A stretch of 64,000 bases of DNA from assembly GCA_022800625.1 (NCBI GenBank), contig JAAWQR010000003.1, forward strand, positions 1 through 64,000. Reading direction: 5' to 3'. Source of the DNA: Clostridiales bacterium. GTDB taxonomy: Bacteria > Bacillota > Clostridia > Oscillospirales > CAG-272. This document shows, in pieces, positions 1-8,580 of this stretch; positions within the stretch are counted from its first letter, which is position 1; the number at the start of each line of letters is the position of its first letter. The position numbers and the translations under genes were made by a program. The notes beneath the pieces were generated by a model that was not told the DNA's origin, ran no database searches, and was given only the letters and a program-made list of their open reading frames with translations.

Positions 1-888
1 AATAATCACCCGAATATTAACATGCCGGGCGAAGGTCTTGAGCCGATGGAATTTGCGATCAAGAATAAGGTAACAGGCTACCAGACAGAGACAAAGTCAT
101 TCAGCGAGTGTACAGTACACAAGGAAGACATGAACCTTGGATTTGAAGCAATCGCGAATGCAGAAACAGTATATGTACCTGAGTTTGAGTATCTTGAGAC
201 GAAGGATGACGTAATCGCAGCGATCCTAGAGGCAGCAGGAGTACCGAACAGAAATCTTGACGGAGTGAAGAGAGCATACGATTTTGATCTCAGCGACGAA
301 GACTACGAAGCAATAAAGAAGCAGTATGCAGATAAGTCAACTACACCCGTAGAACTTACGATACAGCTTAAGAACATCGCAACAGGCGATGAGATGGAAG
401 AACCTGTAGTGATCAATGTAAAGACTGTTTGGAAGTTTGGTACGGTTGAAGTTATAACCGGCGGTGCTGTTTCAGACACAGCATTAGGTGAAGTTAAAGT
501 TTCAGCGTCCGACCTTATACTGAATTGGAGTCCAAAGGATGCTTCTATCGGAAGAATGGAAGATGGTTGGTGGGCAGGTATTAAGATGACTGCACCAGAA
601 GGCATTAACCTCACAGCAGATAATGACGTTAAGTATCAGAGCAAGGTAGGCGATAATGCTTGGTCAGCTGATAAATCATTGTTCAACAACCAAGATACAA
701 AAGACGGAGAAACACCGTGGATTGGTCTTTGGGCATTGCTTAATGAAGAAAAGGTTGCATCAGCGAAAGAAGCTGATGGAAAAATCACTACTCAGTGGAG
801 ATTTGATTGGGATGGTGACGGTTTCTTCGAGCAGACTGTAGTATTTGAGATTGATGCAAATACAGTAACGCTTAATCCTCAAACTTAA
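1..888 (+). CDS. Unknown protein, C-terminal part (gene runs off the left edge)
   Basis: The reading frame is open to base 1 with no stop, so the ATG at 22 is probably internal and this is the 3' part of a longer gene. The visible ~295 residues are acidic, without membrane segments or recognisable catalytic motifs, and have a beta-rich look with alternating hydrophobic/charged stretches, ending in a segment with WDGDGFFEQTVVFEID. This could be an extracellular or surface domain. It is followed 43 bases later by a strong bidirectional terminator, so it ends its transcription unit. I do not recognise the family. Codon use resembles the neighbouring housekeeping genes. Confidence 0.6.
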   Translation, partial: NNHPNINMPGEGLEPMEFAIKNKVTGYQTETKSFSECTVHKEDMNLGFEAIANAETVYVPEFEYLETKDDVIAAILEAAGVPNRNLDGVKRAYDFDLSDEDYEAIKKQYADKSTTPVELTIQLKNIATGDEMEEPVVINVKTVWKFGTVEVITGGAVSDTALGEVKVSASDLILNWSPKDASIGRMEDGWWAGIKMTAPEGINLTADNDVKYQSKVGDNAWSADKSLFNNQDTKDGETPWIGLWALLNEEKVASAKEADGKITTQWRFDWDGDGFFEQTVVFEIDANTVTLNPQT

Positions 889-930
889 TTTAACTCCTCC
901 AAATTAAGTGCTGCCATAATAGTGCAGACG

Positions 931-973
931 ATAAACAGAAAAGCCGCGCTTTACGCACGGCTTTTCTGTTTAT
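931..973. terminator. Strong bidirectional intrinsic terminator
   Basis: A perfect 16-bp inverted repeat (ATAAACAGAAAAGCCG and its complement) encloses an 11-base loop. A/T runs inside both arms allow termination on either strand. It separates the preceding unknown gene from proS. Confidence 0.85.
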
Positions 974-1020
974 ATTGTTAAATATAATCTTTATAAAAAT
1001 CATAACCGTAACGTAAATTA

Positions 1021-1049
1021 TTGACATTATTTCACTTAGGTTGTATAAT
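1021..1049 (+). promoter_or_regulatory. Sigma-A promoter of proS
   Basis: TTGACA at 1021-1026 and TATAAT at 1044-1049 with an exact 17-base spacer. An AAAGGA ribosome site at 1071-1076 precedes the ATG at 1086. The match to consensus is full. Confidence 0.9.
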
Positions 1050-1085
1050 ATAGTTATTAAATAATTATATAAAGGATTTCTCAAA

Positions 1086-2804
1086 ATGAAGGTATCAAAG
1101 CTTCTCGGGCAGCGATTTAAAAACGCTCCTTCCGACTGTGTGATTGAGAGCCATGCTCTTATGATGCGCGGCGGATACATGAAATACATGGCAAACGGTA
1201 TTTATTCTCTGTTTATGCCGACTAAGCGCATAACACGCAAAATTGAAAATATCATCAGAGATGAAATGGATAAGGCTGACGGTCAGGAAGTCATGTTTCC
1301 TGTTGCTATGCCTGCAACTATTTGGGAAGAGTCGGGCAGATATAATGCTATAGGCTCAGAACTTGCAAGGTGGCGCGACCGATCGGGAAATAATATGGTG
1401 CTCGGCATGACGCATGAAGAGGCAGCCGTTCATCTGGCTCGCGACACAGCATCATCATACGCTGATTATCCATTCATGATATATCAGATACAAACAAAAT
1501 TCCGTGATGAACCGAGAGCGCGCGGCGGCTTGATACGTGTTCGTGAATTTACGATGAAAGACGCATATTCTTTCCATACGTCTGAAGAGGATCTTGACAG
1601 ATACTACGATATCCAATTTAAAGCTTATGAGAATATATTCCGCAGAGCAGGCGCAAAAAATGTTATTGCGGTCAAAAGCGATTCGGGAATGATGGGCGGA
1701 AATGTTTCTCATGAGTTTATGCTTCTTTCAGAAATCGGTGAAGATACAATAGCTATTTGCTCTGAGTGCGGTTACAGCGCTAATATGGAAGCGGCTGAGG
1801 TAAAGACAGAGAATCGCGAATCTCATGAGGAGCCGCTTGAAAAAATATATACTCCCGACTGCAAGACGATAGACGAGCTTGCAAAATTCATGGGTACTGA
1901 TACGCTTTCTTTCGGTAAAGCTGTGGTTTATCAAAGAAACGCAGATGACAGCTATGTTATAGTCTTTATTCGCGGCGATCTTGACGTAAATGAAACAAAG
2001 CTGAGAAATCATTTGAAGTGTGAGATCCACCCGGCTGTAATCACTGAGGAATCGGGAATAGTTGCGGGATTTATCGGTCCTGTCGGACTTACAAAGAATG
2101 CGACAGTTGTATTAGACGCATCGCTCTGCGGTATAGAGAGTATGGTCTGCGGAGCAAATGAAAAGGACTATCACTACAAAGGTATAAATTTGGGGCGCGA
2201 TTGCGGTGAAGTTAAATATGCAGATGTTGCAAAAATTTATGAAGGCGCGATCTGTCCTGTATGCGGTAAACCTCATATTACCATCAATCGCGGAATTGAA
2301 ATCGGAAATATATTTAAGCTCGGTACAAAGTATACGAAGAGCATGAATATGACATATCTTGACTCAAACGGAGAATCAAAAAATCCGATAATGGGATGCT
2401 ACGGAATCGGAGTCGGCAGACTTGCAGCATCGATTTGTCAGGAGAGCCATGATGGTTACGGTCCTATTTGGCCGATGTCAATTGCTCCGTGGCAGGTTGA
2501 AATATGTAATCTCAGATGTGATGATGAGACTGTCAACTCTACAGCTTCAAAGCTCTACGAGGAGTTGACAAATGCCGGAGTTGAGGTGCTCTATGACGAT
2601 CGCAATATCCGTCCCGGAGCAATGTTTGCAGATGCTGACCTGTTCGGTATACCTGTCAGAATTGTAGTATCGCCTAAGACCTGCGAGCGAAGTGTAGTTG
2701 AAGTATCGTTCCGTGATAAGTCGTGGAAGGGCGATATTGCGATAGATGACGCGGTAACAAAGATAAAAGAAATCGTCGAAACTGAGCTTGCAAAGTACAG
2801 ATAA
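1086..2804 (+). CDS. proS: Prolyl-tRNA synthetase (class II, bacterial type)
   Basis: Charges tRNA-Pro with proline in the cytoplasm. The 572-residue length fits the bacterial ProS type with an inserted editing domain. The N-terminal catalytic core shows class II motif 2 (FRDEPRARGGLIRVREF, about residues 140-157) followed by the conserved KDAYSFH, and motif 3 as GCYGIGVGRL near residue 437. Between them, about residues 225-410, lies the region expected to hold the INS domain that hydrolyses Ala-tRNA-Pro. The C-terminal ~100 residues fit the anticodon-binding fold. The start is fixed by AAAGGA nine bases upstream. It is a single-gene unit with its own consensus promoter. Confidence 0.97.
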   Translation: MKVSKLLGQRFKNAPSDCVIESHALMMRGGYMKYMANGIYSLFMPTKRITRKIENIIRDEMDKADGQEVMFPVAMPATIWEESGRYNAIGSELARWRDRSGNNMVLGMTHEEAAVHLARDTASSYADYPFMIYQIQTKFRDEPRARGGLIRVREFTMKDAYSFHTSEEDLDRYYDIQFKAYENIFRRAGAKNVIAVKSDSGMMGGNVSHEFMLLSEIGEDTIAICSECGYSANMEAAEVKTENRESHEEPLEKIYTPDCKTIDELAKFMGTDTLSFGKAVVYQRNADDSYVIVFIRGDLDVNETKLRNHLKCEIHPAVITEESGIVAGFIGPVGLTKNATVVLDASLCGIESMVCGANEKDYHYKGINLGRDCGEVKYADVAKIYEGAICPVCGKPHITINRGIEIGNIFKLGTKYTKSMNMTYLDSNGESKNPIMGCYGIGVGRLAASICQESHDGYGPIWPMSIAPWQVEICNLRCDDETVNSTASKLYEELTNAGVEVLYDDRNIRPGAMFADADLFGIPVRIVVSPKTCERSVVEVSFRDKSWKGDIAIDDAVTKIKEIVETELAKYR

Positions 2805-2879
2805 ATCGTATTAATTAAATGAAAAATAAGCGCGGCGTGTATTTTACCGATGTGCGATAACGAAGTTTTATATAAAGTG

Positions 2880-2910
2880 GCGGTGCATCCGAAAGGATGT
2901 GCCGCTGTTT
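2880..2910 (+). terminator. Terminator downstream of proS
   Basis: An 11-bp stem (2880-2890 with 2895-2905, two G-U pairs) closes a GAAA tetraloop and is followed by TGTTTT. Confidence 0.7.
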
Positions 2911-3259
2911 TGCGCTGTCTGTCTGTTTTCTTTTTATGTATTCTGCATTTCGAGTCAGCCGTCGAGGGCAATGCGTCCTAATCAGCAATATTGATAATGC
3001 CCGCAGCCTTGTAACGCCGTTCCTGCCCTGCTTTTCAGCTGCGTTGTTTTGCATACTTACCGAAAAGAGGTCATCGCAAAAGGCTTATCCCGCGAATATT
3101 TATATTCTCTACAAACAGGTTGTTCAGTTGTCAATCGGCAAAACAAAAAGCCGATACACAGAGACATCTAAAATCGGCGGGAGCTTTGTTCTCCCTTCAG
3201 AATGATGTTCTATGTATCGGATTTGGGGCAGGCTTGTTTATCCGTTCACCATCTGAATA
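2911..3259. other. No intact gene; left part of a decayed island
   Basis: About 350 bases between the proS terminator and the first recognisable gene remnant. Short open frames here have no ribosome sites or recognisable motifs. I see no RNA gene. The stretch borders remnants that continue to the tRNA-Thr gene and is probably eroded mobile DNA. Confidence 0.4.
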
Positions 3260-3261
3260 AA

Positions 3262-3425
3262 AGTAACCTCATATTTTTCATAGATTTAGTCGTAGGTCAG
3301 TACACGTTTTTTTATTTTCCGCCAACAAACAAAAAATATTGTATTCTTTTGCTGTCAATGAAATTTCTCGTCCGTTTCTTGTAATTTTACTGTGTGAGAG
3401 GTTAATTTCAAGTAGGAGAAGTGAA
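3262..3425 (-). pseudogene. Fragment of an OmpR-type winged-helix response regulator
   Basis: Translated on the minus strand, the segment LEINLSHSKITRNGREISL plus TAKEYNIFCLLAENK matches the start of the winged-helix output domain encoded at 49738-50175. A run of seven T on the plus strand (3307-3313) shifts the frame. In the corrected frame RVLTYD is followed by a stop where the intact relative has Q, then IYEK, after which similarity fades. At least one frameshift and one nonsense change are therefore visible, and the receiver domain and the helix-turn-helix end are missing. It is not translatable as a useful product. Confidence 0.7.
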
Positions 3426-3577
3426 GATATCGACTTATACCGTGCCATAACGGAATACACAAATGTGTTTTGTGTTCCACTTCCTTTATATATACTACTG
3501 AAAAAGCGCAGGGGCAATATAACTCTGCGCTCTTCCTCTCCTCCCATAATCGTATGGAGAGCTATGTATTTGTGTTT

Positions 3578-3682
3578 TTATAGGCTGCGTATCAAACTCG
3601 CATTTTTCTTGTTAAGCGCTTTTTTCAATCTTTCATTCTCAGCCTGTAGAGAGCGTATATTTTCATGCAGGGCTATCCATCG
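3578..3682 (-). pseudogene. Coiled-coil C-terminal fragment
   Basis: In the same minus-strand frame as the ABC fragment, directly after its TAG stop, 34 codons read as a hydrophilic helix containing LQAENERLKKALNKKN and then stop. Such endings occur in transposon-associated accessory proteins, but 34 residues do not allow an assignment. It is probably the tail of a gene joined by deletion to the ABC fragment. Confidence 0.35.
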
Positions 3683-3873
3683 CTATATCATTAAAGTGCC
3701 CTTTGTTTTATCAAGAATAGTACACAGGGTATTGATCGTAGTACTTTTGCCTGCATCGTTGGGACCGAGAAAAGCAAAAATACTGCCCTCGTCAACAGTT
3801 AAGGAAATATTATCCACTGCTGTAAAATCCCCGTACTTTTTAGAAAAATGCTCTATTTGTATGATTGGATTCA
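3683..3873 (-). pseudogene. Truncated ABC transporter ATP-binding subunit (N-terminus only)
   Basis: The frame starts with MNPIIQIEHFSKKYG behind a good ribosome site (GGAGGT), then shows the ABC N-terminal fold and a Walker A motif GPNDAGKST, where G is usual in place of D. It stops after about 62 residues, so the Q-loop, the LSGGQ signature and Walker B are absent. It looks like the first gene of an antibiotic-peptide or lipid exporter operon that was truncated. The response-regulator fragment lies just beyond it on the same strand. Confidence 0.75.
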
Positions 3874-3898
3874 TGTTGTTACCTCCAAAAAAATTAAG

Positions 3899-3925
3899 TC
3901 CTATGCGAATCTCTCGCATAGGACT
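3899..3925. repeat. Inverted repeat before the ABC fragment
   Basis: GTCCTATGCG and CGCATAGGAC form a 10-bp stem with a 7-base loop. On the minus strand it is followed by a T-rich run and then the ABC ribosome site, so it would sit in that gene's leader as an attenuator or as the end of an upstream unit. Confidence 0.5.
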
Positions 3926-4218
3926 TATCCCTATAGTAATCTATAGCGCCTCAGCTATTTAGTTGTTCGAGCTTGTGCTTATCACCTCAAAATATCGCCC
4001 ATCTAGATCAGCTTAGCTTGTATGCGGACATAGGCTTTTGCATCCTTGTTTTTGCCTATTTTGCAAGATATTGTATTATTGATTTGCCCATTTTAAGAAT
4101 TTACATCATATATAATACTTATACCCAAAATATTTACATATGCGTAATTACACTTACTTATTGGGTATTTTATTACCTCTTACAATTTTATTAGAAAATT
4201 GTGAAAGGAGGTGATAAA

Positions 4219-4455
4219 ATGAGAATTGAAAAAGCAAAACTCAAGGATATTATACGGAAGATCAGAACTGAGTCCGCCATTTCAAGATTACGGTTAGGAA
4301 TCGAGTGCAACAGAGCAGAGAAGACAATTAAGAACTTGGAAACTGAAAGCGATCCGAGATGGTCTACAGTTATGGCTGTTGCATCTGCGCTTGATATGGA
4401 TCTCGGAGATCTCAATCCTTGTATTGGCAAGCCTGCTCCGAAGAAGAAAGATTGA
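4219..4455 (+). CDS. Small helix-turn-helix protein (Xre-like)
   Basis: A 78-residue basic protein. The middle (about residues 15-60: SAISRLRLGIECNRAEKTIK, then a segment with WSTVMAVASALDMDLGDL) has the length and hydrophobic spacing of a Cro/CI-type DNA-binding fold, followed by a Lys-rich tail. The start at 4219 is chosen because AAAGGAGGTGA lies seven bases upstream; an earlier in-frame ATG has none. It lies among remnants next to tRNA-Thr and is probably a surviving regulator of an integrated element. The function is inferred from fold only. Confidence 0.65.
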   Translation: MRIEKAKLKDIIRKIRTESAISRLRLGIECNRAEKTIKNLETESDPRWSTVMAVASALDMDLGDLNPCIGKPAPKKKD

Positions 4456-4653
4456 TCTTTCGCCAAATCTTTGACTTCATAGGTTTCTGACGTGCAAAAA
4501 TCCCGTGCTTGATATGATTTCAGGTGCGGGATAATCTTATATTGGCTAATTATGGCACCTTTCATTGAGCAACAAAATGTGCAATAGGGTGTGCAATAGA
4601 ACGCAATTATTCAAAATTCAGCACAATTTTTATATTTATTGCTATAACACACG

Positions 4654-4697
4654 AATCCCCGAAACGCCTTATTTACAAGGTATTTCGGGGATTTTTA
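4654..4697 (+). terminator. Terminator-like hairpin beside tRNA-Thr
   Basis: AATCCCCGAAA and TTTCGGGGATT pair across an 18-base loop and are followed by TTTT on the plus strand. It lies immediately beyond the 3' end of the tRNA gene, in the region where an integrated element would join. Confidence 0.7.
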
Positions 4698-4701
4698 TGT
4701 A

Positions 4702-4774
4702 AGCTGGTGACCGGACTTGAACCGGTGACCTGTTGATTACGAATCAACTGCTCTACCAACTGAGCCACACCAGC
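4702..4774 (-). tRNA. tRNA-Thr (anticodon CGT)
   Basis: Read on the minus strand: acceptor stem GCTGGTG/CACCAGC, D arm GCTC/GAGC, anticodon stem GTTGA/TCAAC around loop TTCGTAA (anticodon CGT, codon ACG), T arm ACCGG/CCGGT with loop TTCAAGT, 73 bases, CCA not encoded. Its 3' end faces the decayed island at 2.9-4.7 kb, consistent with past use as an integration site. Confidence 0.95.
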
Positions 4775-4886
4775 ATTCTGACTTTAATATTTTACTACAA
4801 AAATGAGTGAATGTCAAGATATTTTCATGAAATAGTTTCAGAGGGATAAAATTTCTTTTAATTTAAGCTCTGTTAAGCTAAAAAGG

Positions 4887-4915
4887 TTGATTTTTCACAC
4901 GGAATATGCTATATT
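4887..4915 (+). promoter_or_regulatory. Probable sigma-A promoter of queH
   Basis: TTGATT at 4887-4892 and TATATT at 4910-4915 with a 17-base spacer, 87 bases before the queH start. Confidence 0.55.
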
Positions 4916-5001
4916 TATCTATATCTGTATTTGCGCATCAAATTTGATTTAGTGCATAACAACAGCGCTCATTTTAAATACGGAAATCGGAAAACAAAAT
5001 T

Positions 5002-5628
5002 ATGAATAAAATAAATTACGGACTTGAATGTGATAAAATTTTAGACGGAATAAAAAAAACAGGTCATAAACCGACTCTTTTGCTTCATGCTTGCTGTGCG
5101 CCGTGTTCGTCGTATGTTATCGAGTATCTTGAAAAGCATTTTGACTTGACGCTTTATTTTTATAACCCCAATATAACCGATACGGTTGAATTTGCATACC
5201 GTCTTAATGAATTGGAGCGTTTTGTTTGTGAGCGACCGGGTGAGGATATCAAAATTATCGCTCCTGAAGCAAGCTCACACGAGTTTTATGATGCCGTGCG
5301 CGGTTTTGAAGATATTCCCGAGGGCGGAGAGCGCTGTTTTAGATGTTACAGACTCAGGCTTGAAAAAACTGCAGAAGCCGCTGTACGCGGGGGATATGAT
5401 TTTTTCTGCACAACGCTTTCAATAAGTCCTTACAAAAACAGTGATATGCTTTGCAGGATTGGTTTGGAGCTTGAACAAAGCCATGGTGTAAGATATCTCC
5501 CGTCAGATTTTAAAAAACACGGAGGATATCTCAGATCAATAGAGCTTTCATCGATTTATTCATTATACAGACAGAATTACTGCGGATGCGGTTTTTCAAA
5601 AAATGAGGCGGAAAAACGGCGGGGTTAA
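5002..5628 (+). CDS. queH: Epoxyqueuosine reductase, QueH type
   Basis: Catalyses the last step of queuosine synthesis, reduction of epoxyqueuosine in tRNA anticodons, as the iron-sulfur alternative to QueG. The 208-residue protein has the family Cys set: LLHACCAPCSSYV near residues 27-39, ERCFRCYRLRLEKTA near 112-126, and the C-terminal NYCGCGFS. The adjacent FYNPNITD and FCTTLSISPYKN stretches are also typical of the DUF208/QueH family. No other queuosine genes adjoin it. The gene stands alone behind its own promoter; I saw no preQ1 riboswitch in its short leader. Confidence 0.9.
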   Translation: MNKINYGLECDKILDGIKKTGHKPTLLLHACCAPCSSYVIEYLEKHFDLTLYFYNPNITDTVEFAYRLNELERFVCERPGEDIKIIAPEASSHEFYDAVRGFEDIPEGGERCFRCYRLRLEKTAEAAVRGGYDFFCTTLSISPYKNSDMLCRIGLELEQSHGVRYLPSDFKKHGGYLRSIELSSIYSLYRQNYCGCGFSKNEAEKRRG

Positions 5629-5714
5629 GTTTTAATTTGCATTCTGAGATTGTATAAGGCGAGCTTAACTGTAAAAATTTATATTTTAGTATAGAGGAAA
5701 GGTAAGGTACAGAT

Positions 5715-6950
5715 ATGTCTGCATTTAAAAATTTTGCAATAACTTTTCTTATTGCCGCCGTTCTGTTCGGAATTGTCGGCTTCGCTATGACAAATTATGT
5801 ATCGGGAATCGTAAGCGGAATACTTGACGGAGAAAAAGATGAGCTCGGAAATATAATAAACGCGCCTGAGGATGACGAGGATAAATTTCAGGGAACGGAC
5901 GACAATCTGCCGGAGGGCGATTCGTTTACATTTTTGGTAATGGGAACAGATTTCAGACCGGATCTTTACAATGATTATTACAGCAACATATATGCGCTTG
6001 AGAAGCTTGCCGATGGGGTAAAATCCGATGAGGATTCCGTTGGATTGCTGAGAACCAAGATGAGATATGTTAAGGCAACGTGGTTTGCTCTTGTGTGTGC
6101 AAGTAAGGAAAATGAGCAGTTTGCAGCGTGCTATATTTCACCCGAGACAAAAGTTTCAACAACGCTCGGTGATATAACGCTCGGCGAGGTGTACGGTTTT
6201 TACGGTGTGGACACATTGTGCGAATATCTGACTGTTATGACAGGTCTTGATATTGATTATAAACTGCTTATTGACGGCTCTCATATGAAGGATTTTGTTG
6301 AAAGTATGGGTTCGGTTTCATTCGAGCTGAAGTCGGAGCTTTATTCGGCGGGAGAATACACGGTTTCATTTGAGGATCCGATAGAAACTGCAGCCGATAC
6401 AACTGAGCTTCCCGGTAAAAAGACTGATAAGAAAAAGACCGATGCTGATGAAACAGGAACCGGTGCAAAGGATACTGATACGACAAACTCTAAGGAAACA
6501 GAAACAGCATCAAAGCCGCAGAATAATCCGTCTGTTCTGGAAAAGGGAGAGCAAACCTTGTCAGATTATTCTGCCGATATCATAAATACATTCAGAGAGT
6601 TTTCATATGCTGACGTGGATACAAAGAGCAGCGGTATTCTCGATATGCTGAAAGCATATCTCACACGCTGTGCGGAAATGTCTGAACAAGATCTGTCACA
6701 CAAAATAGATGAACTTACCGGCGGAACATACGGCTTTTCAGATGTATATTCTGACAAACCTGTTCTTGCCACAGATTTTTCATCAGACGATGTTAAGAGT
6801 GTATATTCCATACTCGGCGCCGTCAAAAGCTTTGAGTATAAAAGAATGATATACCCCGGTACGTTTTCCGAGGGCGAGGGAAAATTTATTCCCGACAATA
6901 ATGCTGCGGCAGAAATTTTTTCAAAATACAGACCTGATACTCAGGAGTGA
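5715..6950 (+). CDS. Membrane-anchored LytR-CpsA-Psr-like protein, degenerate catalytic site
   Basis: 411 residues. A single N-terminal membrane segment (about residues 7-30) is followed by an extracytoplasmic domain whose order matches LCP proteins: a beta strand FTFLVMGTDFR, a central strand with a YISPETKVST turn, a helix resembling the LCP segment before the active site (VDTLCEYLTVMTGLDIDYKL), and a DFVESMGSV motif like the LCP DxVxxLGGV. The acidic/Arg residues that bind polyprenyl phosphate (RSDT, IPRD) are not seen. A Lys/Asp/Thr-rich linker (about 220-280) leads to a second unassigned domain. The likely role is cell envelope, perhaps non-catalytic. It lies between queH and glyS, same strand. 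Confidence 0.55.
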   Translation: MSAFKNFAITFLIAAVLFGIVGFAMTNYVSGIVSGILDGEKDELGNIINAPEDDEDKFQGTDDNLPEGDSFTFLVMGTDFRPDLYNDYYSNIYALEKLADGVKSDEDSVGLLRTKMRYVKATWFALVCASKENEQFAACYISPETKVSTTLGDITLGEVYGFYGVDTLCEYLTVMTGLDIDYKLLIDGSHMKDFVESMGSVSFELKSELYSAGEYTVSFEDPIETAADTTELPGKKTDKKKTDADETGTGAKDTDTTNSKETETASKPQNNPSVLEKGEQTLSDYSADIINTFREFSYADVDTKSSGILDMLKAYLTRCAEMSEQDLSHKIDELTGGTYGFSDVYSDKPVLATDFSSDDVKSVYSILGAVKSFEYKRMIYPGTFSEGEGKFIPDNNAAAEIFSKYRPDTQE

Positions 6951-7034
6951 ACTTTGTTTAACTGCCGGTGTACGAAATTTATCACAGAAAAATAAAATTA
7001 TATACAACTGCAAATTTGAAAGGATAAGAAATCA

Positions 7035-8426
7035 ATGTCACGTATGAAGAACACAGAAAAGACAATGGAGAAAATCGTAGCCCTTTGCAAAAACAGAGGC
7101 TTTGTATACCCCGGAAGCGAAATTTACGGCGGACTTGCAAACACATGGGATTACGGTCCTCTCGGTGTGGAGCTTAAAAATAATATCAAAGACGCATGGC
7201 GACAGAAATTTATCAGAGAGAGTCATTTGAATGTCGGACTTGATTCCGCTATTCTTATGAATCCGCAGACATGGGTTGCTTCAGGCCACCTCGGCGGGTT
7301 TTCAGATCCGCTTATGGACTGCAAAGAGTGCAAGACACGTCATAGAGCGGATAATCTCATTGAAGATTTTGACGGAACAAATGTCGCAGGCTGGACAAAT
7401 GAGCAGATGATGGACTATATCCGCGAAAAAGAAATTCCGTGTCCTTCTTGCGGCAAGCATAATTTTACTGATATCAGACAGTTCAATCTTATGTTTAAGA
7501 CTTTCCAGGGTGTAACCGAGGATACAAAGTCAGAGCTTTATCTCCGTCCCGAAACAGCGCAGGGAATATTTGTAAACTTTTCTAATATTCAAAGAACGAG
7601 CCGTAAAAAAGTACCGTTCGGCGTAGCTCAGATCGGAAAATCCTTCAGAAATGAAATCACTCCCGGAAACTTTATCTTCCGCGTGCGTGAGTTTGAACAG
7701 ATGGAGCTTGAATTTTTCTGCAAGCCGGGAACTGATCTTGAATGGTTTGAATACTGGAGAGGCTTCTGTAAAAATTGGCTTCTTTCTCTCGGAATCAGCG
7801 AAGAAAATCTTCGCCTGAGAGATCATTCAGCTGAAGAGCTTTGCTTCTATTCAAAGGCTACAACTGATTTTGAATATCTTTTCCCATTTGGCTGGGGTGA
7901 GCTTTGGGGAGTTGCCGACAGAACGGATTACGACCTGACTCAGCATATAAAAACAAGCGGAAAAAGCCTTGATTACTTCGATCCCGAAACGAACGAAAGA
8001 TATGTTCCGTATGTTATTGAGCCGTCTCTCGGTGTTGAAAGACTGTTCCTTACAATTTTGACTGAGGCGTACGATGAAGAGATGATTGACGAGGCTAAGA
8101 ACGATATGCGCACGGTACTTCATTTCCATCCGACGCTTGCACCGTTCAAGGCTGCTGTTCTTCCGCTCTCCAAGAAGCTTTCAGAGCAGGCTGATAAGCT
8201 TTATTCAGAGCTTTCAGCTTCATTTACGGTAGATTATGACGATGCAGGATCAATTGGAAAGAGATACAGAAGACAGGATGAGATCGGAACGCCGTTCTGC
8301 ATAACATATGATTTTGATTCAGAAAACGACGGATGCGTTACCGTGCGCGACCGCGATACGATGGAGCAGGAGAGAATACCTATGACATCCCTTGTAAATT
8401 ACATTTCCGAAAAGATCAAATTCTGA
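7035..8426 (+). CDS. glyS: Glycyl-tRNA synthetase (single-chain, dimeric type)
   Basis: Attaches glycine to tRNA-Gly. The 463-residue single-chain form is the archaeal/eukaryal-like type used by many Firmicutes rather than separate glyQ and glyS subunits. The N-terminus has [20 protein letters not shown], a family hallmark. Two Cys pairs (CKEC about 95-98 and CPSC about 136-139) probably bind zinc. Motif 2 appears as [20 protein letters not shown] and motif 3 as [11 protein letters not shown]. The C-terminal ~100 residues are the anticodon-binding fold. AAAGGA lies upstream of the start. Confidence 0.96.
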   Translation: MSRMKNTEKTMEKIVALCKNRGFVYPGSEIYGGLANTWDYGPLGVELKNNIKDAWRQKFIRESHLNVGLDSAILMNPQTWVASGHLGGFSDPLMDCKECKTRHRADNLIEDFDGTNVAGWTNEQMMDYIREKEIPCPSCGKHNFTDIRQFNLMFKTFQGVTEDTKSELYLRPETAQGIFVNFSNIQRTSRKKVPFGVAQIGKSFRNEITPGNFIFRVREFEQMELEFFCKPGTDLEWFEYWRGFCKNWLLSLGISEENLRLRDHSAEELCFYSKATTDFEYLFPFGWGELWGVADRTDYDLTQHIKTSGKSLDYFDPETNERYVPYVIEPSLGVERLFLTILTEAYDEEMIDEAKNDMRTVLHFHPTLAPFKAAVLPLSKKLSEQADKLYSELSASFTVDYDDAGSIGKRYRRQDEIGTPFCITYDFDSENDGCVTVRDRDTMEQERIPMTSLVNYISEKIKF

Positions 8427-8439
8427 CAAACATGAACCG

Positions 8440-8476
8440 CCGTGCTTTTTCGTAATAAACCGAAGGAGCACGGCTG
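8440..8476 (+). terminator. Probable terminator after glyS
   Basis: GCCGTGCT and AGCACGGC pair around a partly paired loop just after the glyS stop. There is no long T run, so efficiency is uncertain. Confidence 0.45.
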
Positions 8477-8580
8477 TCTGATTTTGCTTATGTGTTCAGT
8501 ACTTGCGAAAATATATGCGCATGTATCAGTAAGTGCAGTCTGCGTAAGCTGAGGAAAAACTGACAGAATGGAGATAATTC

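Noticed and set aside
4916..5001. preQ1 riboswitch ahead of queH
   Set aside because: The leader is short and lacks the C-rich stem-loop and A-rich tail of that class.
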